Below are positions 45,229-53,741 of a DNA stretch of 64,000 nucleotides, piece by piece. The DNA lies in the NCBI GenBank assembly GCA_036676475.1, contig JAKFCU010000003.1, positions 28,782 to 92,781 on the forward strand, in the 5' to 3' direction. This DNA comes from LC029 sp036676475. Lineage in GTDB: Bacteria > Bacillota > Bacilli > Aneurinibacillales > RAOX-1. Positions within the stretch are counted from its first letter, which is position 1, and the number at the start of each line of letters is the position of its first letter. The notes beneath the pieces are model-generated. The model was not told where the DNA came from and made no database searches. It worked only from the letters and a program-made list of their open reading frames with translations. A program made the position numbers and the translations under genes.

Positions 45229-46761
45229 CTATTTTAGCAACTCGGTAACTTTGACAAATGTCATGTCCTTTTCTTTCAGCTGCTCTATGATCCTAGGTAG
45301 AGCTTCCACGGTTCCGGATAATTCGATCCCTTTTCCTCCCGCACTGTGGCACAGGATAATGGAACCGGGTTGAACAGCTCCTAGAACATTATCCTCAACC
45401 TCCTTTTTCCCCAAACCTCCTTTCCAATCTAGAGAATCAACATCCCAATGAACAATCTTATAGCCCTTGTTTATTACAAAATCTGCCTGTCTATCATGAA
45501 TCGACCCGAATGGTGGGCGAAAAAGCTTGGTATCAGTACCAAAGGAATGAAGAATTCCCTCCATTCGCTGAATTTGCTGTTCAAAGCTGGATTCCTCTAA
45601 TTTAGGAAGATACAGATGCTGAAAGGAATGTATTCCCACTTCGTGACCTTCTTGAATGATCCGCTTTACAATATGGGGGTGAGCCTCCGCTCTTTCACCG
45701 ATCAGGAAAAACGTCGCTTTTACACCACTCTTTCGAAGAATATCGAGGATCTGAGGAGTATACGTCAAATCCGGTCCATCATCAAACGTTAAAGCGATAC
45801 GCTCCTTTTCATGTTCTGCTCGAGTGAAAAACGATTTCGGATATTTTCTCTTCAATTCAGTAAATGTTAAAGGGGTATTTTTCTGTCGATCCAACCTAAT
45901 CCGTGGTTCTGCATTTAGATCGTACAGATTAGCATCTTTTTCATTATCATTTATTCCATCGTCCCGGTCTTTTTCCTTTGGAACGATATTATAAATGTTG
46001 TCTAATATGTTCTCACCTTTTTCTTCAAGTTCAGCAAGGTTCGGTTTTTCTTGGATAAGCGTTGGCGGTTTAGTTGGTTGAGGGTCAGTAACCTCTGGTA
46101 TCGGTTGCTTAAGTTCGATAGGTTCCGTCGGTTTTTTTTCTGAACTTCCCCCTCTGACAATCCTCTCTGTCTGATATTCTTTGTCGTGATTTCCCCGCTC
46201 AGCATTATTGGCGTTTTTTTCTATTATTTTTGGGGGAGAGGTATTCCGATGATCCAATGAATTAGGAAGTGGCCTCTCCTGTACTTTTCCCTCCGGGTTT
46301 TTATTCTTTATTGGTCTCTCGCGGTTCAGATTCTGCTCTACCATTTGCGGAGATGGTTCTTCTTGCTTTGGCGATTCATTCCAGTCCATATTATAGCGTT
46401 GAGCTAATTCCCGTAATTTCTCCGCGAATTCTTTCTGTTCAACAGAGGGTTCTTTCTCTACCTGAAGTTTGTTCGAGCTCCTATTATATTCATCAGCCAG
46501 CTCTTCGATATTCCCCCCAAATTCCTCCGATGAATAAGAACCATCGTCGTTCTTTCCCTCTACAGGAAGACCATATTCCCTGGCAAGTTTTTCAATCCCT
46601 TGACGCAACTCTTCACGGGTATATTTAACTTTCTCTGTCTTTTCTTCTTTTTGTTTTTGAATCTGTTTCTTCTCTTTCTGTTTTTTTTGATCTTCACTAT
46701 CTGCGTTACATCCTTGCAGGATAACAATCATCAAAAAGAAAAGAAACCGTATCCGCCTCAT
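45229..46761 (-). CDS. Lipoprotein polysaccharide deacetylase with N-terminal repeats
   Basis: 510 aa from ATG 46761; lipobox LQGC ends a 16-residue signal, so the protein is lipid-anchored. Residues 35-150 hold three related helical units (ELRQGIEKLAREYGL, FGGNIEELADEYNRS, FAEKLRELAQRYNMD) about 40 residues apart. A Pro/Glu/Lys-rich linker to about 290 follows. The NodB domain (about 310-505) has all five motifs: TFDDGP, HSFQH, RPPFG, DVDSLDW and ILCHS. It should deacetylate a wall or secondary polymer sugar. The repeat part is unusual and may bind the wall. Confidence 0.9.
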   Translation of the reverse strand: MRRIRFLFFLMIVILQGCNADSEDQKKQKEKKQIQKQKEEKTEKVKYTREELRQGIEKLAREYGLPVEGKNDDGSYSSEEFGGNIEELADEYNRSSNKLQVEKEPSVEQKEFAEKLRELAQRYNMDWNESPKQEEPSPQMVEQNLNRERPIKNKNPEGKVQERPLPNSLDHRNTSPPKIIEKNANNAERGNHDKEYQTERIVRGGSSEKKPTEPIELKQPIPEVTDPQPTKPPTLIQEKPNLAELEEKGENILDNIYNIVPKEKDRDDGINDNEKDANLYDLNAEPRIRLDRQKNTPLTFTELKRKYPKSFFTRAEHEKERIALTFDDGPDLTYTPQILDILRKSGVKATFFLIGERAEAHPHIVKRIIQEGHEVGIHSFQHLYLPKLEESSFEQQIQRMEGILHSFGTDTKLFRPPFGSIHDRQADFVINKGYKIVHWDVDSLDWKGGLGKKEVEDNVLGAVQPGSIILCHSAGGKGIELSGTVEALPRIIEQLKEKDMTFVKVTELLK

Positions 46762-46943
46762 CGTGCACTCAGCCTCCTGATTCAACCAAAGAGAGTCATA
46801 TTTCTCTATTATCATTTTTTCAAGAAAGAGACATTAAGATACACTCTACTACTCAAAATCTTAATCATGCGAAAGATAAGTTTAATTTTGGGCACCCAAA
46901 TTTCTAAAAAATCGACAGTTCTTAAAGGTCAGTTCCACATACC
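46762..46943. other. Intergenic region
   Basis: Promoter area of the deacetylase; no gene seen. Confidence 0.35.
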
Positions 46944-47110
46944 GCTATATTTTCCGCATCTGCCGAAAAAACGGAAGGAATTGGATGGTCGATGCTAATC
47001 TGGTCTCCTCGGGCTCATCGGACTGAAATCCTGCAGGTGGAGAAACATCAAAATCTATCTCAACAGGACATCATCCCTCTTTTAGTCCTTGATATCTGGG
47101 AACATGCCTA
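46944..47110 (+). pseudogene. Fragment of an Fe/Mn superoxide dismutase gene
   Basis: One frame reads FSASAEKTEGIGWSMLIW, then EKHQNLSQQDIIPLL and VLDIWEHAY. The last contains the SOD metal-ligand signature DxWEHAY, where the Asp and His bind iron or manganese. The gene lacks its first two thirds, and the homology stops exactly at 47110, where the 42-bp hairpin repeat begins. It is non-functional. Confidence 0.75.
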
Positions 47111-47152
47111 CTCCTTACAAAATAATATCCTGCCACCACAAGGTCAGCAGGA
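47111..47152. repeat. 42-bp dispersed hairpin repeat, copy 2
   Basis: Two mismatches against 39207-39248. It abuts the broken superoxide dismutase fragment. Confidence 0.75.
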
Positions 47153-47325
47153 CACAAAGTTCAATCTATATATGATGACTTAAACTCACTCCGTCATCCC
47201 GCAAACTTCCAGTGGCTATTCTTTGATTTTATTTGTATTTAATGGGAGCTAACCATATCTTGACATAATAATTAAGTCGCTAAATTGGAAAAATAATCAC
47301 TACGAATTATTGTGGAGGGAACTAT

Positions 47326-47784
47326 GTGAAGCAAATAATCATAGTATTATGTATTTTATGTACTGTCTTGATTACTCCTCATAATGGAAAAGCTGATATA
47401 TCAATGCCTTGTAGCACCATCTTAGAACCCGTGAATATAGGCTATGCAAATGCAAAAGGGGTAGCTTTGGTGTATAAAGTGAAACTAACACCTAGCTTCC
47501 CGCGAACCCATATTAGCATTCATGCTACTCATCTTCCAGCACCATCCTCTTTTGGAGATTATGACGGTTTTAAAGGTTTTGCTTTTATTGAAGGTCAGAT
47601 TAGTTGGAGATTCAAACTACATCCAACACCAGAAGAAGGCGGTCCAACATGGGCAGGTAGAATTGACGTAATAACGGCGGATTTATCTAAAAGTAGGATA
47701 GAGGTTCGACTCTCAAATTCAAAAACTGATAAGCTTGGACCTCCCATTTTAGCCAGCAGTTTTAATTCCTGTAATTCATTATAA
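47326..47784 (+). CDS. Secreted protein, unknown
   Basis: 152 aa from GTG 47326 with GGAGGG 6 bases upstream. Signal peptide of about 23 residues (KQIIIVLCILCTVLI). The mature part is beta-rich with two cysteines, one at each end (PCSTI and FNSCNSL), that may form a disulfide. Phe/Pro-rich centre. No family recognised. The next gene starts 30 bases behind it on the same strand and is also secreted. Confidence 0.65.
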   Translation: MKQIIIVLCILCTVLITPHNGKADISMPCSTILEPVNIGYANAKGVALVYKVKLTPSFPRTHISIHATHLPAPSSFGDYDGFKGFAFIEGQISWRFKLHPTPEEGGPTWAGRIDVITADLSKSRIEVRLSNSKTDKLGPPILASSFNSCNSL

Positions 47785-47814
47785 TTCGAGGAAACATACC
47801 CAAAGGTGATAAAA

Positions 47815-48016
47815 ATGAGGATAAAATTTGTATGGTTATTTTTGCTCTTGCTTAGTCTTTTCTTTTACCCGGTTCAATCAACGATGGCAAATCCTTATAA
47901 GGAAAATGTTGAATCAAAATTTATTCATGCTTTGTTGAAACAGGATGAAAAGTTAGCTCAATTGTATTTGGATGTGGGAGTCAAAATCCCAGAAATACAA
48001 GAAAGCACTCTTTTAG
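47815..48016 (+). pseudogene. Secreted protein gene, 3' part lost
   Basis: ATG 47815 has AAAGGTGAT about 5 bases upstream. A signal peptide (RIKFVWLFLLLLSLFF) and about 40 mature residues (ENVESKFIHALLKQDEKLA) are normal. From about 48016 on the frame only reads the antisense of the GIY-YIG gene, ending in FQWVDW at 48102. So the original 3' end was replaced by a rearrangement. Confidence 0.6.
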
Positions 48017-48445
48017 CCCTTGGACCGTTCGTTCCACCATGCTCTTGCTTGAATAAGGACCAAATTATAGTTCTTCGTCCGTTTCAGTGGGTCGATTGGT
48101 AATCCCGATACGCTGGAATCCGCCATTCTTATGGATCACGATATAGGTATAGGAATGAGGATTTTTCATCTTTCAATTATATAGGGGCTGTATTTCTTTG
48201 ATGAATTGACATTCCAGCATTAAAGCTTCGAATTCCGTATCCGTCAGTATATGGTCGAAATCCTTCAAGTTTTTTACTAGCATTTTAGTCTTTGATGAAT
48301 GAGCCACTGAGTGATGAAAGTAAGATTGCACTCTTTGCTTTAGATTTTTCGATTTTCCCACATAAATGATATGGCCGAGAGAATCTTTCATCAGATAGAC
48401 GCCAGGGGATGAGGGAAGCTGTTTGACCTTTTCATGCAGATTCAT
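48000..48445 (-). pseudogene. GIY-YIG (UvrC-like) repair endonuclease with two nonsense codons
   Basis: ATG 48445 with GGAGG 7 bases upstream. The first 90 residues are a good UvrC-type GIY-YIG domain: SPGVYLMKDSLGHIIYVGKS and FEALMLECQFIKEIQPLYN. TGA at 48173 then stops it, but the same frame continues with KMKNPHSYTYIVIHKNGGFQ and, after TAA near 48060, FGPYSSKSMVERTVQGL, all family-like (YFGPY is typical of UvrC). The TGA is explained by CGA to TGA and the TAA by TAT to TAA. Homology ends near 48010, where the opposite gene begins. The 90-aa product could still be made. Confidence 0.7.
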
Positions 48446-48451
48446 CACCAT

Positions 48452-48806
48452 TCCTCCCTTCGATAGATTCCTACGCTTACTATTGTAAGGGAGGGGGGAA
48501 TATTGACAAGATATTTATTAGATATACTTGATCTGGCATAGGCTCACCCAGTTGATAGACTTCATTTGCCTTATTGTAGTGGTGAACTACCGTGAATACT
48601 AATGCTGCCCTTTAGCTGAACAAAAAAGGTCTGTCGAAGAAGCAGACCAACTTATGAAGCTCTCGATCCCCGTTCAATAACAAAAACAAATCCTCGTTTA
48701 AAATACGAAGGGCATAAAAGTTTAACAAAACCTCTACATGATAAGGTTTTTATGCTTTGTTCTAGAAGTTTAAAAACTCATACAGAAAATATCAGGCACA
48801 AGATAT
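48452..48806. other. Intergenic region downstream of ktrB
   Basis: Contains GGTCTG/CAGACC hairpin at about 48629-48649 and AAAACCT/AGGTTTT with outer CATAAA/TTTATG at 48711-48755, the latter a possible terminator. No gene supported. Confidence 0.4.
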
Positions 48807-50150
48807 TTATCCAATCAAAATCTTTTCTTCCACATATTTAATTTTGCTTTCCCCTCTTTTCCTCAAGAGAGCTAGTGCCATCGTTAATGGCCCAATTCTT
48901 CCAATGAACATCAAAATAACAATAAGGACGCGCCCTATTGGAGAAAGGTCAAATGTTAAGCCAGCAGTCAAACCAACCGTACCGAAAGCGGATACAGTTT
49001 CGAATAAAATAAGCCCCATATCTGCTTTTTCAGTGAAGGTTAGAATAAAGAAAATCGTGAAAATGAATATAATCGCGCTAATCGCAATGGCAAAAGCCCT
49101 ATTCACTAATTCCCATGAAATTCGGCGCTTTAATATAGTGACATGCTCCTTATTCCTAAGAACAGCCCATAAGGATAAAAGGATCACGAGGAAAGTGGTC
49201 ACTTTAATTCCTCCGCCAGTGGAAGCTGGCGATGAACCGACGAACATTAATCCCATTGTTAGAGCCTGTGAAGGAACAGTCATCTGTGTAATATCAATAG
49301 TATTAAAACCTGCTGTCCGGGGAACTACCCCTTGAAAATAAGCAGCCCACATTTGATCAAATATAGATAATCCTCCAAGCGTTGCGGGATTTTTATATTC
49401 TGCAACAAAAATCAGCACTGTTGCTATGACATTGATAATTAAAGTAATGAGTAAGGTCAGTTTAGAATGTAAGGACAATCTTCTGAAAGACCTTTTGGTG
49501 TAGATATCCATAATGACAGTGAATCCAATGCCACCTATGATAAATAAGAGTGTAATGGTCAAATTGATGGTGGGATCACCGACCCATTTCATGAGGTTAT
49601 CCGGTTCTAACCCAAATCCCGCATTATTGAAAGCCATAATGGAATGAAATATCCCGTAGTAAATGGCTTGATTCCATGGCATCTCCGCTAACCATCGAAT
49701 GGTCAAGATAATAGCACCTATGATTTCGAATACAAACGTAATCATCATGATTCGAATCAGCAATTTAACCACGCCTTCAAGAGCAAATTGGTTTAATGTT
49801 TCCTGTAAGATCAGTCGCTCTTTTAAACCTATTTTTTTCCCTAAAAGGACAAAGGTGAAAATACCTGCCGTTGTGATTCCTAATCCTCCTAATTGAACTA
49901 ACACCATGAGTACAATTTCTCCAAATAAAGTGAATGTAGTTCCCGTATCCACTACAGCTAATCCTGTTACACAAACGGCAGAAGTAGCTTCAAATAATGC
50001 ATCAATGAAATTTAATCGACGTCCTTCTTCTGTTGAAATCGGCAGCATTAAGAGAAATGTACCGACTAAAATTAAGGTTGCAAACCCAACAATCATCAGG
50101 TGAGCAGGGCGAAGTTCAATAATATTAAGCTTTTTCTTTATGAATGACAT
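48807..50150 (-). CDS. ktrB: Potassium uptake protein KtrB (TrkH family)
   Basis: 447 aa with four pore-loop repeats of the Trk/Ktr/HKT type, for example TSAVCVTGLAVVDTG (first filter with conserved Gly), AFNNAGFGLEPDNL, PRTAGFNTIDI and SAFGTVGLTAGLTF. It is the membrane subunit of the Na+-dependent K+ uptake system and works with the KtrA ring. GAGGGTG 7 bases before ATG; 46 bases behind ktrA in the same operon. Confidence 0.96.
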   Translation of the reverse strand: MSFIKKKLNIIELRPAHLMIVGFATLILVGTFLLMLPISTEEGRRLNFIDALFEATSAVCVTGLAVVDTGTTFTLFGEIVLMVLVQLGGLGITTAGIFTFVLLGKKIGLKERLILQETLNQFALEGVVKLLIRIMMITFVFEIIGAIILTIRWLAEMPWNQAIYYGIFHSIMAFNNAGFGLEPDNLMKWVGDPTINLTITLLFIIGGIGFTVIMDIYTKRSFRRLSLHSKLTLLITLIINVIATVLIFVAEYKNPATLGGLSIFDQMWAAYFQGVVPRTAGFNTIDITQMTVPSQALTMGLMFVGSSPASTGGGIKVTTFLVILLSLWAVLRNKEHVTILKRRISWELVNRAFAIAISAIIFIFTIFFILTFTEKADMGLILFETVSAFGTVGLTAGLTFDLSPIGRVLIVILMFIGRIGPLTMALALLRKRGESKIKYVEEKILIG

Positions 50151-50196
50151 CTATTAACACCCTCATTTTTTTGCATGATATAGTTGGTTCCATAAC

Positions 50197-50856
50197 CTAC
50201 ATGATCGTTTCCTCAAAACGCTTTAAATCATGATTTCCACCTACCACCACTAGAATATCATTGGCTTGAATCATATCTCCCGCTTGGGGAGCGATGTTGA
50301 TATGGGATCCGCTTTTTATCGCCATCACATTGATCCCAAACTTTGCACGGATTTTTAAATCGAGAAGTGATTTTCCATTCATTTTTTCTCCGGCTACAAC
50401 TTCAACAATACTATAATCTTCGGCTAGTTCAATGAAATCAAGGATGTTTGGTGAAACCAGATTATGTGCCACACGACTGCCCATATCCCTCTCAGGAAAC
50501 ACCACTCGATCTGCACCCACTTTATAAAGTACCTTACCATGACGTTCGTTTCGCGCCTTAACTGTAATGTGTTTTACACCCAATTCTTTTAATACAAGTG
50601 TGGTTAACATACTCGCTTGAATATCTTCACCAATAGCAACGACAACGGTATCAAAATTTCGGATACCAAGTTCCTTTAGGGCTTGTTCATCCGTTGTATC
50701 GGCTTGAACGGCATAAGTCGTGTACTGGATAGATTCTTGTATCCTCTCTTCACAAGAATCTATTGCCATCACTTCAAACCCCATTTCATAAAGCGTTTTG
50801 GCCACGCTGGAACCAAAACGTCCCATACCGATGATGGCAAATGTTCTCTCAGCCAT
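50197..50856 (-). CDS. ktrA: Potassium uptake regulatory subunit KtrA (RCK domain)
   Basis: 219 aa. N-terminal RCK/Rossmann domain with GMGRFGSSVAKTL (GxGxxG) and the adenine-binding acidic MAIDSCEE; C-terminal TrkA_C domain (about 140-219) that binds c-di-AMP in Firmicutes. It gates KtrB in response to ATP/ADP. The operon is under the riboswitch at 51020-51185. Confidence 0.95.
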   Translation of the reverse strand: MAERTFAIIGMGRFGSSVAKTLYEMGFEVMAIDSCEERIQESIQYTTYAVQADTTDEQALKELGIRNFDTVVVAIGEDIQASMLTTLVLKELGVKHITVKARNERHGKVLYKVGADRVVFPERDMGSRVAHNLVSPNILDFIELAEDYSIVEVVAGEKMNGKSLLDLKIRAKFGINVMAIKSGSHINIAPQAGDMIQANDILVVVGGNHDLKRFEETIM

Positions 50857-50943
50857 AAACTATATCCCCTTCTACATAACGATGTGTCAAAGTAATACGA
50901 TACAGTGAAACAACTTTATGATATATAAATTGAATGAAAAAAC

Positions 50944-50985
50944 AAAAAAGCCACCGAAAGAGAGTATCTCCTTCGTGGCTTTTTT
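50944..50985 (-). terminator. Expression-platform terminator of the ktrAB riboswitch
   Basis: On the minus strand AAAAAAGCCACGAAGGAGA pairs with TCTTTCGGTGGCTTTTTT, followed by further T. It lies between the aptamer and ktrA. Confidence 0.9.
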
Positions 50986-51019
50986 AAGCATCCGCAAATA
51001 AGCCATGCTTAAGCACGAA

Positions 51020-51185
51020 AATCATTTACCCCTCATCATACGCTTGCGAGGTTACGTCGGATTCGGACGTGAGAGTCGCCCTACCTGTAAAGAAATGATA
51101 TACATCGTTTTCAATACAAGATTCACCCCATAGTCATTGGGTCCCCCCGCTTCCCAGTTACAGGAACTCAGCAATTTCCAAAATA
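51020..51185 (-). ncRNA. c-di-AMP riboswitch (ydaO-yuaA)
   Basis: Minus strand carries the class consensus in order: CTGGGAAGCGGGGGGACCCAA, then GGGGTGAATC, then TAGGGCGACTCTC, CCGAATCCGACG and TAACCTCGCAAGCG. In B. subtilis the same class precedes ktrAB and ydaO/kimA. c-di-AMP binding favours the terminator at 50944, so potassium-replete cells with high c-di-AMP shut ktrAB off. Gap 50857-50943 is leader. Confidence 0.93.
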
Positions 51186-51479
51186 TTCATTTACAAATGA
51201 TATCTTACTCCTTAGATAAAGGCTTTGCAAACATTTTTTATACTAATTAACAAATCGGTCCTTGTTTGTTGTTTGTTAAGGTTTTGAGAACTGTAAAGAT
51301 AGGGATATATGCTATACTGGGTTTGTTATAACAAATATCTAACTGAGCAAACACTTTATGGAATCGGATACATCAATAAGAATTGATCTCACTTATCTAC
51401 AGTTTTTTTTCCTTTTATTTTTAGTTTAGGAATTTTTCTTTATGTTACATAGCATAAGAAAAAATGAGGTGCTATTCAT

Positions 51480-52433
51480 TTGATTCATACACTTGCTTTA
51501 ACTGTAAATCGTAAAATTGTGACTGACTTATCTTTTGAGGAACTATTTGGTTCCCAAATACTTTGGTATTGGGTTGATTTTGATTCACCGACTGAAGAAG
51601 AAGCGATGCTGTTAAAAACTCAATTTAGTTTTCATCAACTGGCGATTGAAGACTGTTATCATTTTCTTCAGCGTCCAAAATTGGATTATTATGATGGTTA
51701 CAACTTTTTTGTCCTTCACGGCTTAAATCCAGCCACGTTAAAATCGGAGGAAGTCGATGTCTTTCTCAGTTCCAATTACATGGTTACCTATCACCTTAAA
51801 CCATCATCTGAGTTAAATACAACTTGGGAGCGAACTAAAAATCGAAACAACCCAGATAAAACGGACCCCGTTCATCTATTTCGTCAGTTGCTCGATAAAA
51901 TCGTAGACCAATACTTTCCTAGTCTTTATATGATTGAAGATAGATTGGACCAAATAGAACAATTGGAACAGAAATCCAATCGTTCACTAATTAATGAAGT
52001 ATTTGAGATAAGAGGAGATTTATTGCGGTTACGTAGGAGCATTTTCCCAATGAGAGATCTTCTTTACCGCATACTCAATTCTGAAAGGATTGAAATAGCA
52101 AAAGAACAAAAGGCTTATTTTGTGGATATTTACGACCATTTGTTAAAACTCTCCGAGATGATCGAATCCAATCGTGACGTAACATCGGATATTAGAGACA
52201 GTTACATCTCACTAAACTCTAACAGAATGAATACCATCATGATGACCTTAACCATCATATCGGCCATCTTCATTCCCTTAACCTTTATTGCGGGAGTATA
52301 TGGCATGAACTTTGAGTATATGCCTGAATTGACTTGGCGCTATGGTTATTTTATTGTTCTTGGTTTTATGGGAGTTATCGGAATAGGCATGTTCTGGTTG
52401 TTCAAGAAAAAAGGCTGGCTTGGTGATTATTAA
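51480..52433 (+). CDS. corA: CorA-family magnesium/divalent cation transporter
   Basis: 317 aa from TTG 51480, with GAGGTG about 9 bases upstream. Long helical cytoplasmic domain, two C-terminal membrane helices (about 255-277 and 288-310) and the signature YGMNFEYMPE between them (GMN is the ion selectivity filter). Divergent from ktrAB, with which it shares the 620-bp intergenic region. A second loop motif MPEL is normal for CorA. Confidence 0.94.
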   Translation: MIHTLALTVNRKIVTDLSFEELFGSQILWYWVDFDSPTEEEAMLLKTQFSFHQLAIEDCYHFLQRPKLDYYDGYNFFVLHGLNPATLKSEEVDVFLSSNYMVTYHLKPSSELNTTWERTKNRNNPDKTDPVHLFRQLLDKIVDQYFPSLYMIEDRLDQIEQLEQKSNRSLINEVFEIRGDLLRLRRSIFPMRDLLYRILNSERIEIAKEQKAYFVDIYDHLLKLSEMIESNRDVTSDIRDSYISLNSNRMNTIMMTLTIISAIFIPLTFIAGVYGMNFEYMPELTWRYGYFIVLGFMGVIGIGMFWLFKKKGWLGDY

Positions 52434-52459
52434 AAGGACGGGAATATCCCCGTCCTTTG
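52431..52459 (+). terminator. Terminator of corA
   Basis: AAAGGACGGG pairs with CCCGTCCTTT around AATATC, overlapping the stop codon. Confidence 0.9.
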
Positions 52460-52550
52460 TCATGATGCGAATTCAAATTCTAGTTGTTTTTTCTAAGTAT
52501 GTGCGTTTCTTTTCTATACCTCGACTGGTTCTATCCATCCTATACAATAA

Positions 52551-52590
52551 AAAGCCGATACCATCACGATTTAGATGATATCGGCTTTTG
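52551..52590 (-). terminator. Terminator of the cadA remnant
   Basis: On the minus strand AAAAGCCGATATCATC pairs with GATGGTATCGGCTTTT around TAAATCGT, followed by TATTG. Confidence 0.88.
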
Positions 52591-52594
52591 TTGT

Positions 52595-53143
52595 CTAGTC
52601 CTTCACTCGGAGTAATCTTAAACCGTTCAACGTCACAATCAATGTTGCTCCCATATCAGCAAAAATCTCCATCCATAGGGTTAGCCATCCCGGTAAGATT
52701 AAAAGTAAAGCAACTACTTTAATCGCTAATGAGAATGTGATGTTTTGTTTAATGATTTGCAGTGCTTTTCGGCTCAATCGAATAGTAAACGGAAGTTTAC
52801 TTAAATCATCTGCCATTAATGCAATATCAGCTGTTTCCAAAGCCGTATCGGTCCCAGCGGCACCCATTGCAATCCCCACCGTTGAAGCCGCCAATGCTGG
52901 AGCATCATTTACTCCGTCACCGATCATTGCAACCCCGCTACCATCACTTCTAAGCTTTTTAATAAATTCCAACTTATCTTGTGGCAAAAGCTCGGCTTGA
53001 ACCTCGCCAACACCTACTTGTTGACCAATGGCTTGGGCGGTAGCTTTATTGTCACCAGTCAACATGATGGTTTTATTGATGCCTAATTGATGAAGTTTTT
53101 GGATTACATCTTTACTCTTTTCGCGAACTTTGATTGCCTCGAA
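52595..53143 (-). pseudogene. Heavy-metal P-type ATPase (CadA/ZntA type), only C-terminal part
   Basis: About 180 residues of a usual 700-plus. Present are the hinge MLTGDNKATAQAIG and MIGDGVNDAPALAAS, the two C-terminal membrane helices and the end NGLRLLRVKD. Missing are the metal-binding domain, the CPC transport motif, the phosphorylation site DKTGT and most helices. The frame runs from about 53143 (EAIKVREKSKDVIQK), where it joins the acetyltransferase remnant. It cannot transport. Confidence 0.88.
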
Positions 53144-53420
53144 ATTTCTCCCTTACATATAAATCATTAAGAATCCAGTTTCGTTTCATAGATACCGATG
53201 AGAAGGAAGGATATAATTGAGTAAAACCAACCGCCACTTTCGTTTCTACCTCCACAGTGATAACAATAACTGATTCACTATGTTCGAATTTCTCCCATAA
53301 AAACTGCCTGGCTCCCTCTTTATCTGACTCTTGCTCATAGAAAATACGATACTCATCAAATAATTCAACCAAGTCATCTAAATCCTGAATTGTTGCTTGT
53401 CGGGTAAGAAATAGATCCAA
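53112..53420 (-). pseudogene. GNAT acetyltransferase, C-terminal part lost
   Basis: The first 95 residues are GNAT-like: RQATIQDLDDLVELFDEYR, and strand 4/motif A start WILNDLYVREKFRG. After that the usual G(K)GIG acetyl-CoA pyrophosphate loop is replaced by NQSSRKE, which is cadA DNA in another frame, then TAA at 53112. So motif A is cut and the enzyme is inactive. Confidence 0.8.
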
Positions 53421-53741
53421 ATTACTTCACTTCCTTAGTTTTTTTATATTTTAGGTGTTTCGGATAGTGTGAGCCCGAATAGATTATCCTCTACTTGTAA
53501 TATCCCTTGTTCCTCTAGCATCCTTGAGACATTCATGTTGAGACCAATCAATATGGAAATTCACAAAAAAACCTTGCCTATTCTCAAGTAATCGGTTTCT
53601 TATGAAGTGAACCGACAAAACAGTCAATACATTAGAAAATGTTATCGTTTTTTGATAATTCAATAATTATTTCCTAAGAAATGATATGGTATAGGGTGCG
53701 ACAAAAGTATTAGTCGTTTGATGGAAGCTCCATTCTCTATT
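53421..53741. other. Intergenic region with an alcohol dehydrogenase scrap
   Basis: Apart from the 41-bp scrap at 53698-53738 no gene was found. Confidence 0.4.
53698..53738 (+). pseudogene. 41-bp copy of alcohol dehydrogenase coding DNA
   Basis: Matches 41595-41634 (coding ATKVLVVCGSAIL) except for one inserted A and one G to T change. No homology on either side. Confidence 0.65.

Noticed and set aside
48017..48102. C-terminal part of the 98-aa secreted protein frame
   Set aside because: It is antisense DNA of the GIY-YIG gene; PCSCLNKDQ and FQWVDW do not belong to the secreted protein.
48173..48175. In-frame TGA in the GIY-YIG gene as a second selenocysteine site
   Set aside because: The codon is not at a catalytic or Cys position (family has Arg/Lys there), and a second stop (TAA) follows in the same frame. 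Nonsense decay explains it better.
48483..48510. TTGACA...TATACT promoter-like stretch downstream of ktrB
   Set aside because: The spacer is too short (14) and no gene follows on that strand.
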